A DNA stretch of 64,000 bases from the NCBI RefSeq assembly GCF_007747795.1, contig NZ_CP036275.1, positions 3,526,001-3,590,000 on the forward strand, written 5' to 3'. The notes below the pieces were generated by a model, which did no database searches, was not told where the DNA came from, and saw only the letters and a program-made list of their open reading frames with translations. The number at the start of each line of letters is the position of its first letter. The first letter of the stretch is position 1. Position numbers and translations under genes: made by a program. Below, in pieces: positions 58,334 through 64,000 of the stretch. This DNA is from Maioricimonas rarisocia. GTDB taxonomy: Bacteria > Planctomycetota > Planctomycetia > Planctomycetales > Planctomycetaceae.

Positions 58334-58924
58334 ATGGCCCTGGTGATACGCACACCCGTACCGGATCGACGTTCCGAGGGATTGAGCCGGCAGGCACGCC
58401 GGTTCTTTCTGATCGGGATCGGCGCGATCTCGGTTGCGGCCGGTCTGGCGTGGGTGACGATCCGGCTGGCCGGTGCGGGGCTTCAGGGGGCTTTTCCTGT
58501 CTTTCCGCCGCCGTTTATCGCGAGTACGCTGCTGCTCGTCTTCGGCAGCGTGGCGATGCACCGGGCTGTGCATTACGTGAGGTACGAGCGGCAGCGGCTG
58601 TTTCGCCGCTGGTTGCTGGTCGCACTGGGGACGGGCGTGCTGTTCATGGCGGCGCAGCTGGTCGGCCTGTGGATGATGCTGCCGCATGAGCGGGGACCGG
58701 CCAGCACGTCGCTGGGAGCCACGCCGTTTGTAATGGTTCTGACGGTACTGCATGCCCTGCACTTCTTCGTTGCGGTACTGGCTGTCGTCTTTGTCGCTTC
58801 AAAGGCACTGGACCACCGTTACGACCACGAGTATCACTGGGGGGTCACCTTCACGGCGTGGTTCTGGCATTTCCTTGGCGTTGTGTGGTTGGGAATCCTC
58901 GCCGTATTCGCCATCATCTGGTGA
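58334..58924 (+). CDS. Heme-copper oxidase subunit III-like protein
   Basis: 196 residues with five hydrophobic helices, resembling cytochrome c oxidase subunit III of the short type: [72 protein letters not shown], and the diagnostic [28 protein letters not shown]. Subunit III lacks redox centres and stabilises the oxidase. No subunit I or II gene is nearby, so this is an orphan copy unless the operon was broken up. Confidence 0.85.
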   Translation: MALVIRTPVPDRRSEGLSRQARRFFLIGIGAISVAAGLAWVTIRLAGAGLQGAFPVFPPPFIASTLLLVFGSVAMHRAVHYVRYERQRLFRRWLLVALGTGVLFMAAQLVGLWMMLPHERGPASTSLGATPFVMVLTVLHALHFFVAVLAVVFVASKALDHRYDHEYHWGVTFTAWFWHFLGVVWLGILAVFAIIW

Positions 58925-58973
58925 CCAGTCAACGCCAACGGTCCGTTCCCCCTTTGCAGCAGATTCTCCGACA

Positions 58974-60182
58974 GTGACCGACAGCTTCCAGACCGACGTA
59001 GCCATCATTGGCGGCGGAATTGTGGGCCTGGCGACCGCCTGGCGGCTCCAGCAGCGGCATCCGGATCGCCGCGTCACCGTCGTCGAGAAGGAATCAGGTG
59101 TCGCCGCCCACCAGAGCGGCCACAACTCGGGCGTGCTGCACTCCGGCATCTACTATCGCCCGGGGTCGCTACGGGCGACGAATTGTCGGGCTGGCAAGCT
59201 GGCAATGCAGGAGTTCTGTCAGGAATACGGTATCCCGTTCGATATCTGCGGCAAGGTGATCGTCGCAGTCGACGAACAGGAGATCCCCCGCCTGAAGAAG
59301 ATCTTCGAACGGGGACAGGCAAACGGCGTCGACTGCCGGATGATCGACGCCAACCGACTGCACGAACTGGAGCCGCATGTTGCCGGCGTCATGGCGATTC
59401 AGGTCCCGGAAGCAGGCATCGTCGATTACAAGCAGGTCTGCGAGAAGCTGGCCGAGCTGATCCGTCAGCAGGGGGGCACCATTCGCTTCGACTCGCGCGT
59501 CGAAGGAGTGCAGGTCCGCAACGGCGCCGTCCATCTCGAGACACGCACCGGCGACGTCGAAGCGAAACATCTGGTCACCTGCGCCGGGCTGCAGGCCGAC
59601 CGGGTTGCCCGTATGACCGGTCATCCGCTCGAAGCGAACATCGTTCCGTTCCGCGGGGAGTACTTCGAACTCAAGCCGGACGTGCAGCACCTCTGCCGGA
59701 ACCTGATCTACCCGGTGCCCGACCCGAGCTTTCCCTTCCTCGGAGTGCACTTTACGCGGATGATCCACGGTGGCGTCGAATGTGGACCGAATGCGGTGCT
59801 CGCATTCGCTCGCGAGGGATATACCAAGTCCGACATCAATCTTCGCGACCTGGCGGGGACGCTCACGTACCCGGGATTCCTTCGCCTCGCGGCGAAGTAC
59901 TGGAAGACCGGGGCGGGCGAAATGTGGCGGTCGATGTGCAAGGCGGCGTTTGTGCGTGCCCTGCAGCGGTTGATTCCCGAAATCCGCAGCGAACATCTCG
60001 TCGCTGCTCCCGCCGGCGTACGGGCCCAGGCGCTCGGGCGACATGGCGAAGTTCTCGACGACTTCGTGATTCAGGAATCGGAGCGGGTAATCAACGTCGG
60101 CAATGCTCCTTCACCGGCCGCGACGGCATCGCTCAACATCGGGAATCTGATCGTGGACCGGCTCGAGCCGCGGTTCAAGTAG
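58974..60182 (+). CDS. lhgO: L-2-hydroxyglutarate oxidase/dehydrogenase
   Basis: 402 residues from a GTG at 58974. FAD-dependent oxidoreductase of the DAO family: N-terminal [32 protein letters not shown], then [22 protein letters not shown] (LhgO signature around the FAD isoalloxazine), and a C-terminal [26 protein letters not shown]. It oxidises L-2-hydroxyglutarate to 2-oxoglutarate, which links it to the TCA enzymes in the window. No signal peptide; LhgO proteins are cytoplasmic and often membrane-associated via quinone. Confidence 0.92.
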   Translation: MTDSFQTDVAIIGGGIVGLATAWRLQQRHPDRRVTVVEKESGVAAHQSGHNSGVLHSGIYYRPGSLRATNCRAGKLAMQEFCQEYGIPFDICGKVIVAVDEQEIPRLKKIFERGQANGVDCRMIDANRLHELEPHVAGVMAIQVPEAGIVDYKQVCEKLAELIRQQGGTIRFDSRVEGVQVRNGAVHLETRTGDVEAKHLVTCAGLQADRVARMTGHPLEANIVPFRGEYFELKPDVQHLCRNLIYPVPDPSFPFLGVHFTRMIHGGVECGPNAVLAFAREGYTKSDINLRDLAGTLTYPGFLRLAAKYWKTGAGEMWRSMCKAAFVRALQRLIPEIRSEHLVAAPAGVRAQALGRHGEVLDDFVIQESERVINVGNAPSPAATASLNIGNLIVDRLEPRFK

Positions 60183-60236
60183 TGGGGCGTCGGCAGCGGG
60201 GCGCAGACCATTCTCGCCATCGGCAGGTCACCAGGA

Positions 60237-60518
60237 ATGAATCAACGATCTGAAGCGAACATTCTGTTCCCGGTGGTGATGGTTTTCGGCGCGGCATTCA
60301 TCGTGACCGTCCTGATCTCCATCGCGATCGCCTTCGGTGATCCCCGAGTTCCGGTGAATCAGTGGCTCAACCGCCACCTGACGACCGTGCTTGCGGTTGA
60401 GGTCGTGCTGCTGATTGTCACCGGCCTGATGGCGATGGCGATCGACCGCGTGCGAACGCTGTCTCAGATTCGCTCTGAGGAACCATCCGACGCGTCTCTC
60501 GAAGACGGCGAGGGGTGA
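60237..60518 (+). CDS. Small two-helix membrane protein of unknown function
   Basis: 93 residues. Helices at about 10-32 (FPVVMVFGAAFIVTVLISIAIAF) and 47-67 (LTTVLAVEVVLLIVTGLMAMAI), with a charged C-terminal tail. No family recognised. It lies in the same direction as lhgO and 54 bases after it, so may be cotranscribed. Confidence 0.7.
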   Translation: MNQRSEANILFPVVMVFGAAFIVTVLISIAIAFGDPRVPVNQWLNRHLTTVLAVEVVLLIVTGLMAMAIDRVRTLSQIRSEEPSDASLEDGEG

Positions 60519-60676
60519 GCAACGGACTCTCTCCGGACAGGCCACCCCGACGATCGCCTGCTGCAAGCGGCCCCGGCGGGCTCTAGAATGATCCTGATAC
60601 TGGATCACCCGATTCGGCAGTCTTCCGACTGATGATGCATACGCTGGCGTTGGCCCCTGCACTCTGGAGACGATCG

Positions 60677-62341
60677 ATGTCCACTGCGCTCCGCCCGATC
60701 GCGACATTTCTCGTGCTGTGCACACTCTTCCTGCAGACGGAGCGACTTGCCGCTCAGGATGACCCGTTGGAGCCCTCTGCGGCTGCCGACGAGACCGCTG
60801 GCCCCCCGGCTCTTCCGGAGATCACGGACGAACCACGCACGATCGACCCGGCCAGCTTTCTACCAGAGAAGCTGGCGTTACCAGCGACCGTGACGTTCGA
60901 GAACGCGACGTTGCGTGAGGTGGCCGACTGGATTCAGGCTGAACGGGACTATCCGGTCATCCTCGACGAACGGTCACTGTCCGACATCGGCGTACTGCCG
61001 AGCGATCCCGTGAGTGACCGTCTCGACGACGCACCACTGTATCTGTTGCTGGATCGGCTGCAGGGACTTGGACTGGGCTGGCGGATCTCCGATGACATCC
61101 TGTCGATTACGACTCAGGAAGAAAGCGAGTCGCAGTTGTCCACCGAACAGTACCTGGTCGGTGAACTGCTGGATGCCGGATTCGATGCGGACGTCCTGAT
61201 CAACGTCATGATGACGACGACGTCGGCCCAATGGCTGGATGCCGACGGAATCGGGGGAAGCATCGAACTGCTGGGCGACGTTCTGTTCGTCCGCCAGACC
61301 GCGAGTGGACAGCGGGAAGTTGCGGCACTCCTCGCGGGCCTGCAGAAACACGGCCGGATGACCTTCACGAACGAGCCGCAGGCTCATCTGGTTCTGCGAG
61401 AGAAGCTGGAGAGAGACGTCAGCGTCGAATTCGACAACGTGCCGCTCGCCGAGGCGGTTCGGGAGCTGTCCGAGGCGACCGGCAGTGACATCCGACTCGA
61501 TCGGCGGACACTGCGGGAGATCGGAGTCCGCGAGCGACAGCCGGTCTCTCTGACGATCTCGGAGCGTCCGTTGCGAACGGTCCTGTCACTGCTGCTGTCG
61601 GATCTGTCTGCCGCGTGGGTTCTCGAGGACGGGGTTCTGAAGGTGACGTCCGAAGAAGCGGCACGCGACCTGATGAAGACCGCGATCTTCGATGTGCGGG
61701 ACCTTTCACGCGACGATGCCGAAGCGAATGCCCTGCTCGATGCAGTTCACCAGCAGACGGAAGGTCCCTGGACCAATGCCGACGGCACGGGTGGCAACAT
61801 CACGTTCGCCCGTCCGGGAACGATGGTCGTGCAGCACAGCGAGGCGCGACTGCAGGAGGTCCTGAAACTGCTGGAGACGTACCGGGCGGCACTGAAAGCG
61901 TCGAAGCCGCGAAAACAGGCGGAAGAGGATCCGAACGAGCTCATCACCACCTACTACCGGATGGAAGCGTCGACGGCGGACGATCTGGAGAACGTGCTGC
62001 CGATGCTGGTCCGTCCTGATTCGTGGGAAACACCGCGGACGCCCGAGGGAAAGGGAACGATCCACAAGGTGGCCTCAGGAAGCGAGCTGCGTTCCGGTGC
62101 GAGTCGCCAGATGGTTGCCGCAAATGGTGCTGGATCGGGGGAGGCACTGGTGGTCCGGTACGCCGTCCTGATCATCCACCAGACGCGGGCCGCGCACGAG
62201 GAGATTGCCGAGATTATTCGCCGCGTCGAGCAGGGGGATCTGCTGGATGCCAGCGGGGAGTTTGAGGAGTTCGGTGGCCGAGGAATGGGAGGAGGCGGAT
62301 TCGGCGGCGGGTATTTCTCGTCCCCTGCGGATCAGCCGTAG
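60677..62341 (+). CDS. Exported protein with two STN/secretin-N-like repeat units
   Basis: 554 residues from the ATG at 60677 (GGAGA upstream). Signal peptide at about 6-26. Two similar units follow, about 71-225 and 247-403: each starts with a VxFENATLREVADWI / VEFDNVPLAEAVREL helix-strand module like the STN and secretin N0/N1 domains, and ends with W-x-DADGxGG-xI ... (Q/R)xEVxxLL. A third, weaker unit and a Gly-rich C-terminus (GGRGMGGGGFGGG) complete it. There is no secretin beta-barrel domain. Related planctomycete exported proteins exist but their function is not known; protein-protein interaction at the cell surface is a guess. Confidence 0.82.
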   Translation: MSTALRPIATFLVLCTLFLQTERLAAQDDPLEPSAAADETAGPPALPEITDEPRTIDPASFLPEKLALPATVTFENATLREVADWIQAERDYPVILDERSLSDIGVLPSDPVSDRLDDAPLYLLLDRLQGLGLGWRISDDILSITTQEESESQLSTEQYLVGELLDAGFDADVLINVMMTTTSAQWLDADGIGGSIELLGDVLFVRQTASGQREVAALLAGLQKHGRMTFTNEPQAHLVLREKLERDVSVEFDNVPLAEAVRELSEATGSDIRLDRRTLREIGVRERQPVSLTISERPLRTVLSLLLSDLSAAWVLEDGVLKVTSEEAARDLMKTAIFDVRDLSRDDAEANALLDAVHQQTEGPWTNADGTGGNITFARPGTMVVQHSEARLQEVLKLLETYRAALKASKPRKQAEEDPNELITTYYRMEASTADDLENVLPMLVRPDSWETPRTPEGKGTIHKVASGSELRSGASRQMVAANGAGSGEALVVRYAVLIIHQTRAAHEEIAEIIRRVEQGDLLDASGEFEEFGGRGMGGGGFGGGYFSSPADQP

Positions 62342-62733
62342 TTGAAGCTGCGAATCGGGTGTCCCTGACGATGGGTGGCCGGGGCAGGAGCGGAGCGGTG
62401 CCCCGGATCATGCACAACGCAGATGAACTGGTGCGTTCGGGACGCACCGTTCGTCCAGATTGAACAGCTGGTTCACGGCTGGGTGGTGCGTCGCCTGAGG
62501 CGACAGCACCCTACGGCCCCGAAGGCTGCCGATCGGGTGCCACTGGCGGCTTGCTCCGCGGAGTGGCTAAGTGGGGCAGACATTCCTGTCTGCCCGCCGG
62601 ACTTCATGTCTCGGGTGGCCGGGGCAGGAGCGAGTGATGCCCCGGATCATGCTCAACGCAGATGAACTGGTGCGTTCGGGGCGCACCGTTCGTCCAGATT
62701 GAACAGCTGGTTCACGGCTGGATGGTGCGTCGC
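62342..62733. other. Spacer with a tandemly repeated element
   Basis: No gene seen in 392 bases between two convergent genes. It is almost filled by two copies of a roughly 124-base repeat (62373-62496 and 62613-62735) and a GGTGCGTCGCC/GGCGACAGCACC hairpin. Confidence 0.6.
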
Positions 62734-62735
62734 CT
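62373..62735 (+). repeat. Direct repeat, two copies of about 124 bases
   Basis: Copy 1 at 62373-62496 and copy 2 at 62613-62735 share GGGTGGCCGGGGCAGGAGCG, GCCCCGGATCATGC, AACGCAGATGAACTGGTGCG, CGCACCGTTCGTCCAGATTG and AACAGCTGGTTCACGGCTGG in order, with a small deletion in copy 2. Copy 2 ends exactly at the TAG (62734-62736, minus strand) of the DUF1573 gene. Confidence 0.9.
62485..62510. repeat. GGTGCGTCGCC/GGCGACAGCACC hairpin
   Basis: Near-perfect palindrome around TGA at the end of repeat copy 1. Followed by CTACGGCCCC, the inverse of the GGGGCCGTAG block at the aminotransferase stop codon (19521-19530). Confidence 0.6.
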
Positions 62736-63576
62736 ACTCCTCGACCGTCGTGGCGCTGGCCGGAATGATGCCTTTCTCGCCGGTCGGCAGCGCTTCGATG
62801 AGGACCGGAACATACAGCGTGTGGTAGTCCGGATCGTTGGTCCGAATCTTCACGCTCGTCACCCGGCGGCCTGCGGGGACGTTCTCGGGGATCGCCAGCT
62901 GAATCGGGATCCGCTGGTGTCCTTCCGGATTCGTCTCGGTCGCTCCGACCGTCACGGCGACCAGTTCGCTGGAGGATTCCGCCGCCTCGATCGTCAGGTC
63001 GCCGCCGCGGTAATCGGTGACGTAGATCGTGCGCTCGTCCGCCCGGCCGTCGAGCTGGTAGAAGTACACTTCGGCCGGTTCGACGCTGATCTTTCGCTGC
63101 GGCAGTTCCAGCCGAAAGGTGAGCAGTTCCTCGGCCGGTTCGGGGGCTTCGTACTTCACTCGGATGGTGTAATGCTTGGGCCCGGGCGTTTCGTTCGCTG
63201 TGGCCACGCGGACGAAAAAGCGTCCGACCTCACCCGGCTGGAAGATCTGCTTGTCCCCTTCGAGTTTGGGATTCAGGCAGCCGCAGCTCGGCACGAGCTC
63301 GGTGATCTTCAGCGGTGTCCGGCCCCGGTTGATGAACTCGAAGTGAGCCGGGATGACCGGGCGGGCCGGCACCTTGCGGAGGTTCACCGCGTACTGGCGA
63401 AAGGAGAGCGGGGCGAGTGGTTTGCCGCCGCGGATCTCGCCGGGGGAGGCGTCGAGGCAACTGGCTGTGACGGCGATGGCGAAGGGAACCAGTCCCACCG
63501 TAGCGCACAGGGCAGTTCGCCACCGTGCGGGGCAGCGAGCGAGCAGCAGAGCCACCGATTGACCGAGCGTCCCCAT
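62734..63576 (-). CDS. DUF1573 family exported protein
   Basis: 280 residues with an N-terminal hydrophobic signal segment (about 20-38) and a possible lipoprotein-like Cys region (TASCLDA). The DUF1573 immunoglobulin-like domain is at about 75-150, with FEFINRGRTPLKITELVPSCGCLNP, the family's SCGC signature, and a second strand-rich domain follows. Function of DUF1573 is not settled; the SCGC motif could bind metal or form disulfides, and the fold suggests an envelope adhesion or assembly role. Its TAG stop lies at the edge of an intergenic repeat. Complete length for the family. Confidence 0.9.
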   Translation of the reverse strand: MGTLGQSVALLLARCPARWRTALCATVGLVPFAIAVTASCLDASPGEIRGGKPLAPLSFRQYAVNLRKVPARPVIPAHFEFINRGRTPLKITELVPSCGCLNPKLEGDKQIFQPGEVGRFFVRVATANETPGPKHYTIRVKYEAPEPAEELLTFRLELPQRKISVEPAEVYFYQLDGRADERTIYVTDYRGGDLTIEAAESSSELVAVTVGATETNPEGHQRIPIQLAIPENVPAGRRVTSVKIRTNDPDYHTLYVPVLIEALPTGEKGIIPASATTVEE

Positions 63577-63691
63577 GGTTCCTCCCTGAACCGGGTCGAC
63601 CGCAATTTGTCAGTATCTTTTCGTGGCGGGCGCACCTCCGGCGCGTCCCGTTGGGGCGGCTTGTAGCAGAAGGATTCGCGAAAGGGCAAGA

Positions 63692-64000
63692 TCAGACCGT
63701 TACGTTCGCCGGTTCGCTCTGCGTCTTTGCCGGGGCTGCAGGAGTCGGGGCGGTTTCCTCCGCGTAGTAGGCAGCGTACGACTGCACGTCGTAACCTTCG
63801 TCTTTCTCGGCATCCAGGGCGTTGACGACGACCCCATGCAGGCGGACACCATGCGCGGCCAGGATCTCCTGGGTTCGACGGACCGCGGGCCGCTGGTTCT
63901 TGTCGGCACGAATCACCAGCAGCATGCCGTCGCAGTGCGGAGAGATGATGCAGGGATCGCTGACGGCCAGAATCGGGGGCGTGTCGACGATGATGTAGTC
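63692..64000 (-). CDS. Capsular exopolysaccharide-type tyrosine kinase/ATPase (CpsD/BY-kinase), N-terminal part beyond the window
   Basis: The last 102 residues are visible; the gene continues past base 64000. The sequence begins DYIIVDTPPILAVSDPCIISPHCDGMLLVIRA, the Walker B region of the CpsD/CapB/Wzc family (MinD/ParA-related ATPases), and continues with RRTQEILAAHGVRLHGVVVNALDAEKDEGYD, then YAAYYAEE, a Tyr-containing tail that in BY-kinases is autophosphorylated, ending in a Pro/Ala/Thr-rich segment. Such kinases control polysaccharide polymerisation and export with a Wzc/CpsC partner. Here the partner lies outside the window if present. Confidence 0.85.
   Translation of the reverse strand, partial: DYIIVDTPPILAVSDPCIISPHCDGMLLVIRADKNQRPAVRRTQEILAAHGVRLHGVVVNALDAEKDEGYDVQSYAAYYAEETAPTPAAPAKTQSEPANVTV

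Overview
The window reads as ordinary chromosome from a GC-rich member of the Planctomycetota, most likely the order Planctomycetales. The evidence is a DUF1559 protein with a prepilin-type N-terminus, two formylglycine-type sulfatases, a TatC with a large loop insertion, DUF1573, DUF4432 and PQQ-like propeller proteins, many exported proteins of unknown function, and short dispersed repeats between genes. That placement is inferred from gene content. I saw no rRNA, tRNA, transposase, integrase, phage gene or CRISPR array. GTG starts are frequent and one TTG start is likely.

Layout. 0-3.7 kb: a sulfatase cut by the window edge, divergent from nrfH-nrfA (nitrite ammonification). 3.7-9.5 kb, minus strand: a five-gene cluster that is the most unusual region. 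In transcription order it encodes a small exported protein with eight cysteines and a Gly-Gly site, an exported membrane-anchored protein, an exported C39-like peptidase joined to a rhodanese domain, a MauE-like redox membrane domain fused to a GT2 glycosyltransferase, and a GT-C type membrane glycosyltransferase. Together they look like a dedicated export, disulfide, cleavage and glycosylation line for one peptide. 9.5-10.6 kb is empty of convincing genes. 10.6-23.6 kb: DUF1559 protein, second sulfatase, LolA-like protein, PaiB-like flavoprotein, AhpD-like protein, a large exported protein, an aminotransferase, two unknowns and a quinone-oxidoreductase-like protein, separated by repeat-rich spacers.

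24-34.5 kb: isocitrate dehydrogenase, an HSL-type esterase, an SPFH-GYF protein paired with a membrane zinc-ribbon protein, hemX-hemA, and an RND exporter. 34.8-41 kb: sucA-sucB-lpdA (the 2-oxoglutarate dehydrogenase complex) followed by a FabZ-like dehydratase. 41.3-43.3 kb, minus strand: enolase followed by an FtsB/DivIC-like protein, an arrangement known from distant bacteria. 43.5-51.6 kb: PQQ-propeller protein, a divergent M19 dipeptidase, a GT2 enzyme, a DUF4432 protein, a VOC protein, a CDF metal exporter, an NAD-dependent epimerase and a small membrane protein. 51.6-55.9 kb, minus strand: coaX and the three-subunit proton-translocating transhydrogenase pntAA-pntAB-pntB. 56-64 kb: ruvA, tatC, a lone cytochrome oxidase subunit III-like gene, lhgO, a small membrane protein, a protein with duplicated secretin-N/STN-like units, a DUF1573 protein, and the C-terminal end of a capsule-type tyrosine kinase/ATPase.

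The core metabolic genes (icd, sucAB-lpdA, eno, pntAB, hemA, coaX) show vertical, housekeeping content. The interest lies in the 3.7-9.5 kb cluster, in domain fusions and insertions (MauE-GT2, C39-rhodanese, TatC loop), and in several families of intergenic repeats, some of which abut or supply stop codons.
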